A stretch of 64,000 bases of DNA from Methylomagnum ishizawai. Lineage in GTDB: Bacteria > Pseudomonadota > Gammaproteobacteria > Methylococcales > Methylococcaceae. The translations under genes were made by a program, and so were the position numbers. Location of the stretch: NCBI RefSeq assembly GCF_900155475.1, contig NZ_FXAM01000001.1:4288881-4352880 (forward strand). The letters run 5' to 3'. The notes beneath the pieces were generated by a model. That model did not search any database. It was not told where the DNA came from and saw nothing but the letters and a program-made list of their open reading frames with translations. This document shows, one piece after another, positions 27,526 to 36,209 of the stretch. Every line of letters starts with the position of its first letter. Positions within the stretch are counted from its first letter, which is position 1.

Positions 27526-30186
27526 TCAAGACCGCGCCCCGCGCAGCAGGCTATTCAACTCCGGCAGGCAGGAACCGCAGCCGGTCCCGGCCTTGAGCGC
27601 CGCGCCGATCTGCTCCACCGTGGTGAAGCCCTGGCTTTGGATCGCGCTGCGCAAAACATTCATGCCCACCCCGAAGCAAGCGCAGACGGTACGGCCCGGA
27701 TCGCTCCCGGCGACGGCGGGCCGTCCCGCCAGCAAGGCCGCCCGGTCCATCTCCGGCAAATCTTCTTGGGCGAACAAGCCCGCCAGCCAATCGCGGGACG
27801 GCAAGGCCGGTCCCACGCCGACGAACAAACAAGCCCGCAACCGCCCGCCGCGCAACACGGCGCAACGGTAGCGCCCGGCGTGGGCATCGGCGAATTCCAG
27901 CCAATCGGCAGCGCCCTCCTGGGCCAGGATAGACTCCGCCCAGGATCGCCAATCATCCGGCGCGGTTTCGCCCGCCAACTCATAGCGCCAATAATCCGCG
28001 CCCCGCACCGCGACCCGGTATTCCGGCCCCGGAATCGCCAACGCCTCCCGCGACAATAGGAAACCCTGCCAAACGGGCCGATACGCCCCGACCCGGACCG
28101 GCGTGTGCTTGGATTCGGGTTCACCCGACACCGGATCGACCACCGGATTCACCAAGGCATTCACCAAGCCGCGCCGGGCCTGGACATCGCTCCAATGCAT
28201 GGGCATGAACACCGACCCGGCTTGCTGATCCGGCGTGATGCGGGCGCGGGCCAGGGCCGAACCGTGGCGGCTTTCGAGCCGGACCAAAGCCCCGTCCGCG
28301 ACCTCCCAGCGGGCGGCGTCGTCCGGGTGCAATTCGGCATAGGGTTCGGGGAGGTGATGGCCGAGCCGCGCCGCCTTGCCGGTGCGGGTCATGGTGTGCC
28401 ATTGGTCGCGGATGCGGCCCGTGTTGAGGACCAGCGGATAATCCAAATCCGGCGGATTGAACGGCGGCTGGGGCGGCAAGGGCAACAGCCGCGCCTTGCC
28501 TTCCGGGCCGGGGAATCCGCCCGCAGCGAACAAGCGGGCGGTGCCTGCTGGATGTTCCGCGTTCACCGGCCATTGGATGGGCGGCAGCACGTCGTAGGCG
28601 GCGGCGTCGAGTTCCGCCAGCCCGGCAATATCGAACAACCTGCGACCTTCGTTGTGTAAACCGGACAGCCGGGCGTGTTCCACGAAGATATCGCGGGGCG
28701 CGGCGTAATCGAAACCTTCGGCATAGCCCATGCGGCGGGCGACCTCGGCGATGATCCAGCCATCCGGTTTGGCTTCGCCCGGCAAGGGCAGGAAGGCGCG
28801 TTGCCGGGAAATCCGCCGCTCGGAATTGGTCACGGTGCCGTCCTTCTCGCCCCAGGCCGCGGCGGGCAAGCTGACATGGGCATAGGCCGCGAGATCGGTC
28901 TCCGCCTCGCAATCCGAAACCGCCACGAACTCGCAAGCCGCGAGCGCCCGCCGCACCGCCGCCGCATCCGGCAGGCTGACCACGGGATTGGTCGCCATGA
29001 TCCACACCGCCTTCACCCGGCCCTGTTCGATAGCCTGGAACAGTTCCACGGCTTTCAGGCCCGGTTGTTCGGCCATGCGCGGCGCATTCCAGAATTCACG
29101 TACCCAAGCCCGGTGCCGGGGATTTTCGATCTCCAAATGCGCCGCCAATTGGTTGGCCAAACCGCCCACTTCGCGCCCGCCCATGGCGTTGGGCTGGCCG
29201 GTCAGGGACAGCGGCCCCATGCCGGGCTTGCCGATACGGCCCGTCGCCAGATGCACATTGAGGATGGCATTCACCTTGTCGGTGCCGCTGCTGGATTGGT
29301 TCACGCCCTGCGACCAAGCGGTGACGGTCTTTTCGGTGCGGGCGAACTCTTGGTAGAAACGGACGAGATCGGTTTCCGGCACGCCACAGGCCAAGGCCAC
29401 GGCGGGCACGGATGGGGCGCTGTCCCGCGCCGCCTCCAGGGCTTGGGATAAGCCGACCAAATGCTCCATGAAACCGAAATCCAGCCGGTCGTGCTGGCGC
29501 AGATAATTCAGCAAGCCGTTGAACAGCATCACATCGCTGCCAGGCCGGATGGCAAGATGCAGGTCGGCGGATTCCGAAGTGGCGGTGCGGCGCGGGTCGA
29601 TAGTGACCAGTTTGAGGCCGGGCCGGTCCTGTTTGGCCTTCACAATGCGCTGGAACAGCACCGGATGGCACCACGCGGCATTGGAACCCACCAGCACGAT
29701 CAAATCGGCCTGTTCCAAATCCTCGTAGCAACCCGGCACCACGTCCTCGCCGAAGGCGCGTTTCTGCCCGGCCACGGTAGAGGACATGCACAACCGGGAA
29801 TTGGTGTCGATATTGGCCGAGCCGATATAGCCCTTCATCAGCTTGTTGGCGAGGTAATAATCCTCGGTCAGCAATTGGCCGGAGACATAGAAGGCCACGG
29901 CCTCGGGTCCGTGGGTATCGATGACGCGGCGGAATTCGCCCGCCACCTTATCGAGCGCCTCGTCCCAGCCGACGCGGCGCGGGCCGATCTGGGGATAGAG
30001 CAGCCGGGTTTGAAGCGATAGGGTTTCACCCAGGGCCGAACCCTTGGAGCAAAGCCGCCCGTAATTGGCGGGATGTTCCGGGTCGCCCTGGATGAGCGCG
30101 GATTCCGGCCCGGTCGGCGTCGCCAGGACGCCACAGCCGACGCCGCAGTAAGGGCAGGTGGTGCGGATGGGGGATGTGGCGTGCAT
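27526..30186 (-). CDS. nasA: Assimilatory nitrate reductase, catalytic subunit
   Basis: Reduces nitrate to nitrite in the cytoplasm using a bis-MGD molybdenum cofactor. The 886-residue protein opens with the [4Fe-4S] motif CPYCGVGCGV. It continues with the molybdopterin oxidoreductase core (TNSRLCMSSTV, NPVVSLPDAAAV, LNTGRIRDQWHTMTRTG) and a dinucleotide-binding domain. A C-terminal BFD-like [2Fe-2S] domain follows, CACFGVGMNVL through GTGCGSCLPEL, as in NasA/NasC of other proteobacteria. There is no twin-arginine signal, as expected for the assimilatory type. It lacks the NasT leader seen before nirB, and its upstream neighbour is now an unrelated divergent gene. Confidence 0.95.
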   Translation of the reverse strand: MHATSPIRTTCPYCGVGCGVLATPTGPESALIQGDPEHPANYGRLCSKGSALGETLSLQTRLLYPQIGPRRVGWDEALDKVAGEFRRVIDTHGPEAVAFYVSGQLLTEDYYLANKLMKGYIGSANIDTNSRLCMSSTVAGQKRAFGEDVVPGCYEDLEQADLIVLVGSNAAWCHPVLFQRIVKAKQDRPGLKLVTIDPRRTATSESADLHLAIRPGSDVMLFNGLLNYLRQHDRLDFGFMEHLVGLSQALEAARDSAPSVPAVALACGVPETDLVRFYQEFARTEKTVTAWSQGVNQSSSGTDKVNAILNVHLATGRIGKPGMGPLSLTGQPNAMGGREVGGLANQLAAHLEIENPRHRAWVREFWNAPRMAEQPGLKAVELFQAIEQGRVKAVWIMATNPVVSLPDAAAVRRALAACEFVAVSDCEAETDLAAYAHVSLPAAAWGEKDGTVTNSERRISRQRAFLPLPGEAKPDGWIIAEVARRMGYAEGFDYAAPRDIFVEHARLSGLHNEGRRLFDIAGLAELDAAAYDVLPPIQWPVNAEHPAGTARLFAAGGFPGPEGKARLLPLPPQPPFNPPDLDYPLVLNTGRIRDQWHTMTRTGKAARLGHHLPEPYAELHPDDAARWEVADGALVRLESRHGSALARARITPDQQAGSVFMPMHWSDVQARRGLVNALVNPVVDPVSGEPESKHTPVRVGAYRPVWQGFLLSREALAIPGPEYRVAVRGADYWRYELAGETAPDDWRSWAESILAQEGAADWLEFADAHAGRYRCAVLRGGRLRACLFVGVGPALPSRDWLAGLFAQEDLPEMDRAALLAGRPAVAGSDPGRTVCACFGVGMNVLRSAIQSQGFTTVEQIGAALKAGTGCGSCLPELNSLLRGARS

Positions 30187-30216
30187 GGTGGGTTCCTTCG
30201 TTGCGGGCGGCTAGCG

Positions 30217-30265
30217 TTGACAATTTCGGATATAAAGTTGACTATAATTCATTTTAACATTGACA
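30217..30265. promoter_or_regulatory. Three TTGAC direct repeats in a divergent promoter region
   Basis: TTGACA at 30217, TTGACT at 30238 and TTGACA at 30260 are spaced 21 and 22 bases, about two helical turns. TATAAT at 30243-30248 lies 20 bases after the first. The region separates nasA (minus) from the HTH-HATPase gene (plus). It may be a promoter with repeated operator half-sites; binding by the adjacent HTH protein is inference. Confidence 0.5.
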
Positions 30266-30279
30266 AAATGGAGTTTCCC

Positions 30280-31323
30280 ATGGTCGGTGTACGCAAACGC
30301 GGTGAGGAAATCCGGCGATTCATCCTTGAGCAAGTCCAAGCCCATCCGGTGGAAATCGCCAAGATCACCAGCGAACAGTTTGATATTTCCCGGCAAGCAG
30401 TGAACCGGCATATCCAGCAGCTTATTTCCGATGGCTTGATGACCGTGGAAGGGGCGACGCGGAGTCGGCGTTATGCGCTCAAGCCCTTGCTGAAGTGGGA
30501 GCAAAAATACGCGCTGGATGGCTCTTTGGAAGAAGACCGGGTTTGGCGTACCGATATCGCCCCACGCCTCGGGAACTTGCCGAAAAATGTGCTTGATATT
30601 TGGCATTATGGGTTTACCGAAATGCTGAACAACGCGATTGACCATTCTTCTGGAACAAGCGTGATAATTTATATGGAAAAAACCGCTTTGAATTCAAAGA
30701 TGTCATTATTAGATGATGGTGAAGGTATTTTCAAAAAAATCAAACGCATAATGAATCTTGACGACGAGCGACACGCCATTCTTGAATTATCAAAAGGGAA
30801 ACTGACCACTGATCCATCCAAACACTCTGGAGAGGGAGTTTTCTTTTCTTCAAGGGCATTTGATCTATTTCAAATCCTCTCGGGGGATGTATATTTTTCT
30901 CATCAAATAGACACAAAAGATGACTGGATATTCGATGGCGTTGGGCTGGACAGAGGCACACTTGTTTCTATGACGCTTAGCAATACAGCCCAACACTCAA
31001 TGAAAGAAATATTCGACAGATTTACATCCGACGAAGATGATGATTTCAGGTTTACAAAAACCGTGGTTCCCGTCCGCTTGGCCCAATATGGCGATGAAAT
31101 GTTGGTTTCCCGGTCTCAAGCCAAACGGCTACTCGGAAGGATTGAAAAATTCAAGACCGTCATTTTTGATTTCACCGGAGTTGGCACCATCGGACAGGCG
31201 TTCGCTGATGAAATATTCCGGGTATTCGCCAAAGAACATCCCAAGATTATCCTCATTCACATCAATGCCAGTCCCGACACTCAAAAAATGATTTCCCGAG
31301 CCATTCATCACGACGATCCATAA
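30280..31323 (+). CDS. HTH - GHKL ATPase - STAS-like (DUF4325) protein
   Basis: A 347-residue three-domain regulator. Residues 1-65 form a winged helix-turn-helix (ITSEQFDISRQAVNRHIQQL, DGLMTVEG). About 100-260 is a GHKL ATPase: FTEMLNNAIDHSSG is the N box, SLLDDGEGI the G1 box, and GLDRGTLVSMTL the later glycine motif. Residues about 275-347 are STAS-like DUF4325 (FKTVIFDFTGVGTIGQAFAD). There is no His phospho-acceptor region and no membrane helix, so this is not a classical sensor kinase. A GGAG site six bases ahead fixes the ATG at 30280. It is AT-richer than its surroundings and on the opposite strand, between nirD and nasA, suggesting insertion. Function unknown; DNA-binding switch or defence-linked regulator are possibilities. 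Confidence 0.82.
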   Translation: MVGVRKRGEEIRRFILEQVQAHPVEIAKITSEQFDISRQAVNRHIQQLISDGLMTVEGATRSRRYALKPLLKWEQKYALDGSLEEDRVWRTDIAPRLGNLPKNVLDIWHYGFTEMLNNAIDHSSGTSVIIYMEKTALNSKMSLLDDGEGIFKKIKRIMNLDDERHAILELSKGKLTTDPSKHSGEGVFFSSRAFDLFQILSGDVYFSHQIDTKDDWIFDGVGLDRGTLVSMTLSNTAQHSMKEIFDRFTSDEDDDFRFTKTVVPVRLAQYGDEMLVSRSQAKRLLGRIEKFKTVIFDFTGVGTIGQAFADEIFRVFAKEHPKIILIHINASPDTQKMISRAIHHDDP

Positions 31324-31344
31324 TTTCCGGGTACGAAGCGCCAT

Positions 31345-31369
31345 CGTTCCCACGGCCTCCGTGGGAACG
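31345..31369. repeat. Perfect 11-bp hairpin (CGTTCCCACGG), REP-like
   Basis: CGTTCCCACGG at 31345-31355 and CCGTGGGAACG at 31359-31369 enclose a CCT loop. It lies between the stop of the HTH-HATPase gene and that of convergent nirD. No T tract follows, so it is more like a dispersed REP-type palindrome or a Rho-independent-like block than a canonical terminator. Confidence 0.65.
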
Positions 31370-31380
31370 GCCATCCCACT

Positions 31381-31698
31381 TCACCGCGCCAACGCCCCCA
31401 AATAAACCCGCCCCGCCTCCACCTTCACCGCATAACGATGGGCGCAGCCCTTGTCCGGGGCCACCGCCTCGCCCGTGGCCAGATCGATCACCCAGTTATG
31501 CAAGGGACAGGCGACCCGCCCACCATGCACGATCCCCTGCGACAGCGGCCCGCCCTTGTGCGGGCAGCGGTCGCGCACCGCGAAAAAGCGGTCGTCCACC
31601 GTGCGGAATACCGCGATATCGCCGAAGGCCGTCGCCACCGTGCGGGCGGCTTGCGGCGGGATATCGTCGATGTGGCCGATTTCGATCCATTCGCCCAT
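31381..31698 (-). CDS. nirD: Nitrite reductase small subunit NirD (Rieske-like)
   Basis: Small subunit of the cytoplasmic NADH-dependent nitrite reductase. The 105-residue protein has a Rieske-type fold with a complete [2Fe-2S] signature: CPHKGGPLSQG and CPLHNW. Many NirD proteins have lost these ligands, so the intact set indicates a Rieske cluster. It begins three bases after the nirB stop. Confidence 0.93.
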   Translation of the reverse strand: MGEWIEIGHIDDIPPQAARTVATAFGDIAVFRTVDDRFFAVRDRCPHKGGPLSQGIVHGGRVACPLHNWVIDLATGEAVAPDKGCAHRYAVKVEAGRVYLGALAR

Positions 31699-31701
31699 GG
31701 C

Positions 31702-34137
31702 TCACCCCAATTTGTGCAAAGGCGCGAATTGCTCGCGCTGTTTCGAGAGTTCGGCCCAGGGATCGACCTGGGCCGGTGCTTGCGATTGCAGGAACCGCGC
31801 GTACAGCGCCTTGCGCCCCGCCGCGTCCTCGACGATATGGCGCTTGACGAAATCCAGCCCGACCCGCTCGATCCAGGGCGCGGTGCGTTCCAGATAGCGG
31901 GCCTCTTCGCGGTACAACTGCATGAAGGCACCGCAATATTCCTTCACCTCCTCGGCGGTTCCGACCTTGCACAGCAGGTCGGTGGCCCGCACCTTGATCC
32001 CGCCATTGCCGCCGACATGCAATTCCCAACCGGACTCCACCGCCACCACGCCGAAATCCTTGATGGTGGCCTCGGCGCAATTGCGCGGGCAGCCCGACAC
32101 CGCCATCTTGAATTTGTGCGGGGTCCAAGAACCCCAGGTCATTTGCTCCAGTTCGATGCCCATCCGGGTCGAATCCTGGGTGCCGAACCGGCACCATTCC
32201 TGGCCGACGCAGGTTTTCACCGTGCGTAGCGCCTTGCCGTAGGCATGGCCCGACACCAGCCCGTGCTGGTTCAATTCCGCCCAAATATCCGGCAATTGCT
32301 CGCCCGGCACGCCCAACAGGTCGATGCGCTGGCCGCCGGTGATCTTGACACAGGGGACTTGGAATTTTTCCGCCACATCGGCGATGGCCCTGAGTTCCTG
32401 GGCGCTGGTGACGCCGCCCCAGATGCGCGGGATCACCGAATAGGTGCCGTCCTTCTGGATATTGGCGTGCTTGCGCTCGTTGACGAAGCGGGATTGGGGA
32501 TCGTCGCGGTAGTCCTCCGGCCAGGCGCACAGCAGGTAATAATTCAGGGCCGGGCGGCAGCTATGGCAACCATCCGGGGTTTTCCAGGCCAGCGCCCGCA
32601 TCAGTTCGGGAATGCTCTTGAGATTGCGTTCGCGGATGGCGGCGCGGATTTCTTCGTGGCTGTGTTCGGTACATTTGCACAGGGATTTCTTGGCTCCGCC
32701 CGCCGCATAAGCCTCGCCCAAGGTGTGTTGCAGGATTTGCTCGACCAAGCCGGTGCAAGAGCCGCAGGAAGCCGACGCCTTGGTCTGCGCCCGCACCTCG
32801 TCCAGGCTGGACAGCTTGTGGCCGACGATGGCATCGACGATGGTTTTCTTGCACACGCCATTGCAGCCGCAGACCTCGGCCCCGTCCGGCAAGGCGGCGG
32901 CACGATTGACCGGAGCCGCGCCCGCCGCATCCACCTGGGCCTGGCCGAACAGCACTTGCTCGCGGATCGCCGCGATATCGGTGCCCTCGCGCATCAGCTG
33001 GAAATACCAAGCCCCGTCGGCGGTATCGCCGTATAGCACCGCGCCCTGGATGCGGTTATCGCGCAGCACCAGCTTCTTGTAGACACCCCGCCCCCGGTCC
33101 TGGAACACCAGTTCCTCGGTATCCGCGCCGCCCTGGAACTCCCCGGCGGAGAACACATCGATGCCGGTCACTTTGAGCTTGGTGGAGGTCGCCGAGCTTT
33201 CGTAGGCGGCGGCGCTCGACCCAGCCAGATGCTCGGCGCAAATCTTGGCCTGCTCGAACAAGGGCGCGACCAGCCCGAACAACTGGCCGCGATGCTGCAC
33301 GCATTCGCCCACAGCGTAGATATGCGGATCGAAGGTCTTGAGGCCGTCGTCCACCAGGATGCCGCGTTCGCAGTGCAGCCCGGCGGCTTTCGCCAGTTCC
33401 ACATTGGGGCGGATACCCACGGCCATCACCACCAGATCGGCGGGGATTTCCGCGCCGTCCTTGAACCTGACCGCCTTCACCCGCCCCTCCTCGCCCAACA
33501 AGGCTTCAGTCTGGGCTTCCAGTTTGAATTCCAAGCCGCTCTTTTCCAGCGCGGCTTTCAGCAGGTCGGAGGCGGGCTTATCCAATTGCCGCTCCATCAG
33601 CGTGTCGAGCAAATGCACCACGGTGACTTTCATGCCGCGCTGCCGGAGGCCGTTGGCGGCTTCGAGGCCGAGCAAGCCGCCACCGATCACCACGGCATGG
33701 GAGTATTGCGCGCAAGCTTCCAGCATCCGGTTCACATCGCCGATATCGCGGAAGCCGATAACGCCGTCCAAATCCTTGCCCGGCACCGGCAAGATGAACG
33801 GCAGCGAGCCGGTGGCGAGCAATAGCCGGTCGTAGCCGAGTTCCAGGCCATCCGCCGTGCGGACCCGGCGCTTGTGGCGGTCGATGGCGGCGATGGGACG
33901 GCCCTTGTGGAGGGTGATATCGCGCTCGGCGTACCAAGCCTCGTCGTGGATGACGATATCTTGCAGGCGCTTTTCCCCGGTCAGCACCGGGGACAGCAGG
34001 ATGCGGTTGTAATTGGTGTGCGGCTCGGCCCCGAACACGGTGATGTCGTACCGGTTGGGCGCCCGTTTCAGGAGTTCTTCCACAGTGCGCATACCGGCCA
34101 TGCCATTGCCGACCAGGATCAGTTTCTGCTTGCTCAT
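31702..34137 (-). CDS. nirB: NADH-dependent assimilatory nitrite reductase, large subunit
   Basis: Reduces nitrite to ammonium with NADH, siroheme and Fe-S clusters. The 811-residue product shows an FAD/NAD domain (LILVGNGMAGMRTVEELL; VVIGGGLLGLEAANGL) and two BFD-like [2Fe-2S] domains (VCGCNGVCKKTIVDAI; SCGSCTGLVEQIL). A C-terminal siroheme/4Fe-4S sulfite-reductase-like domain follows (TCVGQEWCRFGTQDS; SGCPRNCAEATIKDFG). The ATG at 34137 starts the FAD domain; a 20-residue in-frame extension overlaps the leader and is rejected. It heads nirBD behind a NasT leader. Confidence 0.96.
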   Translation of the reverse strand: MSKQKLILVGNGMAGMRTVEELLKRAPNRYDITVFGAEPHTNYNRILLSPVLTGEKRLQDIVIHDEAWYAERDITLHKGRPIAAIDRHKRRVRTADGLELGYDRLLLATGSLPFILPVPGKDLDGVIGFRDIGDVNRMLEACAQYSHAVVIGGGLLGLEAANGLRQRGMKVTVVHLLDTLMERQLDKPASDLLKAALEKSGLEFKLEAQTEALLGEEGRVKAVRFKDGAEIPADLVVMAVGIRPNVELAKAAGLHCERGILVDDGLKTFDPHIYAVGECVQHRGQLFGLVAPLFEQAKICAEHLAGSSAAAYESSATSTKLKVTGIDVFSAGEFQGGADTEELVFQDRGRGVYKKLVLRDNRIQGAVLYGDTADGAWYFQLMREGTDIAAIREQVLFGQAQVDAAGAAPVNRAAALPDGAEVCGCNGVCKKTIVDAIVGHKLSSLDEVRAQTKASASCGSCTGLVEQILQHTLGEAYAAGGAKKSLCKCTEHSHEEIRAAIRERNLKSIPELMRALAWKTPDGCHSCRPALNYYLLCAWPEDYRDDPQSRFVNERKHANIQKDGTYSVIPRIWGGVTSAQELRAIADVAEKFQVPCVKITGGQRIDLLGVPGEQLPDIWAELNQHGLVSGHAYGKALRTVKTCVGQEWCRFGTQDSTRMGIELEQMTWGSWTPHKFKMAVSGCPRNCAEATIKDFGVVAVESGWELHVGGNGGIKVRATDLLCKVGTAEEVKEYCGAFMQLYREEARYLERTAPWIERVGLDFVKRHIVEDAAGRKALYARFLQSQAPAQVDPWAELSKQREQFAPLHKLG

Positions 34138-34195
34138 AAGGTTTCCTGCCTTCGCTGGCCCGGCGCTTGGGTTCCGGGCGGATATTTCGGGCAAC

Positions 34196-34280
34196 AAAAA
34201 AAGGCGTCCGCAGCCAATGCGGGAAGTTCCGCTGGATGCATGACGCCTTTGTCATTGGCCCTGGATCGCCGCCGTTGGCG
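34196..34280 (-). promoter_or_regulatory. NasT (ANTAR) antitermination leader of nirBD
   Basis: In the minus direction: hairpin CGCC-AACGGC-GGCG (loop 34271-34276, A at 1 and G at 4), then GACAAAGGCGTC, with GGCGTC (34242-34247 on the complement) pairing with GACGCC and ending in seven T (34196-34202). Same order and length (85 bases) as the porin leader. Starts about 60 bases before the nirB ATG. Confidence 0.88.
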
Positions 34281-34358
34281 CGTAGGGGCCGTTGCCGGAA
34301 TTAAAAGCAGGGATTGTGCCAGATAGCGCAATAGGCTTGGAGACTGGGATTCGGGCAT

Positions 34359-34400
34359 AAAAAACCCGCATGACGCCGAGAAGTTTGCACCATGCGGGGG
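34359..34400 (-). terminator. Intrinsic terminator of the PP2C-kinase gene
   Basis: CCCGCATG at 34365-34372 and CATGCGGG at 34391-34398 form an 8-bp stem, followed in the minus direction by six T. It lies 33 bases after the kinase stop and separates that gene from the nirB leader. Confidence 0.85.
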
Positions 34401-34432
34401 AGAAGTTGAACGGTCGTGGTGCGGCTCGCTGC

Positions 34433-36154
34433 CTATCCGCACCCGCCCGCCAGCCGATACAAGCACACCATCAGCCCGCCGAACAGCACCAGCGCCACGC
34501 CCTTCCAGAACGCCAACGGATCGCGCTCGTATAGGGGAATCCGCCGCGCCGGGGTCCGCTTGCCGCCGCCCTTAGCGAGGCCCGCTTCCAAGTCGTAGGC
34601 CAGTTCGACGCTATCGGCATAGCGCCGGTCCGGGTCCACGGCCACGGCGCGTTCCAGCACCGCATCCAGCCAAACCGGGAGGTCCGGGCGCTGGGCCGTC
34701 AAGGGCTGGGGCGGGCCGACAAAACGCGGCGCGGCGAATGGCTCGATCTCGCCGTAAGGATAAGCACCACCGAACAGCCGGTAGAGGGTCACGCCCAGCG
34801 CGTAGACATCGCTGGCGGCACCGCCCCGCCCGCCGTGGAACAACTCGGGGGCCATATAGCTGGGCGTGCCCGGCACGGGATCGTTCGCATCTTCGTCCCA
34901 GGCCGGGAGCCTCGCGATACCCAAGTCCAGCAGTTTCAAGCCACCCGCGTCCGGCAACAGGATGTTGTCCGGCTTGATATCGCGGTGGACGATGCGTTGA
35001 CGGTGCAGGGCGTGGACCGCCTTACACAGCTTCAAGGCGATATCGATGCCCTGCTCCAAACCGGGCGGACCCCGCCGCGCCAACCACTGCTCCAGGGTCG
35101 GGCCGGGATAGAACGGCATCACCGAATACAGCCGGGTTTGGCGACCCGGCGCTTGTTCCAGGATTTCCGCCACCCACGGGCTTTTCACCCGCGCCCCGAT
35201 CCAGGCTTCCCGCAGGAAGGCATCGTGGTATTCGCGCTCGTCCGCCACCCTGGGATGGGGGAATTTCAGCACCACCTGGGTATCGTTGCCCCGGTCGCTG
35301 GCGACGAACAAGGCGCTATAACGGCCCGAGGCCAGCCGCCGCTCCAAGCGGAAGCCATCCACCATCCCGCCCAGTTCGGGCAATTCCAGCAAAGGCAAAG
35401 CCTCGATCCAATCGCGCAGCGCCCGCCGGTCGGCCCTGGGCAGGGCGAGGACATCCACCACCAGGGCGGTGATATTGTCCTGCCCGCCCCGTTGCAGGGC
35501 CAATTCGGCGAGATTCGCCGCCGTGGCTTCCGGCGTGGCGCGTTCCAGCAGCACGCGGGCGAGATCGGCGGTTTTCAAAGCGCCATGGACGCCGTCGCTG
35601 CACAGCAGGAAACGGTCGTGGGGTTCAAGGGGATATTCGGCGTAATCGATGCGGAGCCGCGCTTCCAGGCCGATGGCGCGGTAGAGGATGTGGTCCTGGC
35701 CGGGACCGTCGAGATTATGATCTTCGGAGAGGAGTTCCAGGCTTTCCCCGCGCAGGCGGTAGACGCGGCTATCGCCCACATGCACCAGATGGGCGCGGCG
35801 GCCCCGCAGGATCACCGCGCTGAAGGTGGTGCCCATCCCGGCCAATTGAGGATCGCGCCGACCCAGGGCGTGGACCCAGCGATTGACCGGGGCCAAGGCC
35901 CGTTCCACCCGCTGTTCCGGTCCCAAGGTTTCCGGCAGGCCGTACCAGGCTTCGAGGAAGCCCCGGACACAAGTCTCGGCGGCGACTCGCCCGCCCTGCG
36001 TCCCGCCCATGCCGTCCGCCACCGCCAACACCGCCCCGCACAGGCCCAGTTCCCGCGGCGGGGGTTCGGCGATGGCGGCGAAATCCTGGTTGTCCTCGCG
36101 CCGCCCCCGCAAGGAGGCGAAGGCGGCGCGGAAACTCAAGCAAGGTTCGGTCAT
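34433..36154 (-). CDS. PP2C phosphatase - Ser/Thr protein kinase fusion, membrane-anchored
   Basis: A 573-residue bifunctional signalling protein. Residues about 8-240 are a PP2C phosphatase (LAVADGMGGTQGGRVAAE, LVHVGDSRVYRL, LLCSDGVHGAL, GGQDNITALVV). About 270-530 form a Hanks-type kinase: VVLKFPHP carries the ATP-binding Lys, then HRDIKPDNILLPD, DLGIARL (DLG for DFG) and GTPSYMAPEL. A C-terminal membrane helix (FWKGVALVLFGGLMVCLYRL) places the catalytic domains in the cytosol. It lies between the nitrate transporter and nirB, as a kinase gene does in some pseudomonads, so control of nitrate uptake is plausible but inferred. The gene has its own terminator. Confidence 0.92.
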   Translation of the reverse strand: MTEPCLSFRAAFASLRGRREDNQDFAAIAEPPPRELGLCGAVLAVADGMGGTQGGRVAAETCVRGFLEAWYGLPETLGPEQRVERALAPVNRWVHALGRRDPQLAGMGTTFSAVILRGRRAHLVHVGDSRVYRLRGESLELLSEDHNLDGPGQDHILYRAIGLEARLRIDYAEYPLEPHDRFLLCSDGVHGALKTADLARVLLERATPEATAANLAELALQRGGQDNITALVVDVLALPRADRRALRDWIEALPLLELPELGGMVDGFRLERRLASGRYSALFVASDRGNDTQVVLKFPHPRVADEREYHDAFLREAWIGARVKSPWVAEILEQAPGRQTRLYSVMPFYPGPTLEQWLARRGPPGLEQGIDIALKLCKAVHALHRQRIVHRDIKPDNILLPDAGGLKLLDLGIARLPAWDEDANDPVPGTPSYMAPELFHGGRGGAASDVYALGVTLYRLFGGAYPYGEIEPFAAPRFVGPPQPLTAQRPDLPVWLDAVLERAVAVDPDRRYADSVELAYDLEAGLAKGGGKRTPARRIPLYERDPLAFWKGVALVLFGGLMVCLYRLAGGCG

Positions 36155-36209
36155 GGATTCAGCCAGCGTGTCCTTGGGTTAGCGATAGCGTAACCCATCG
36201 TCGCGGAAG

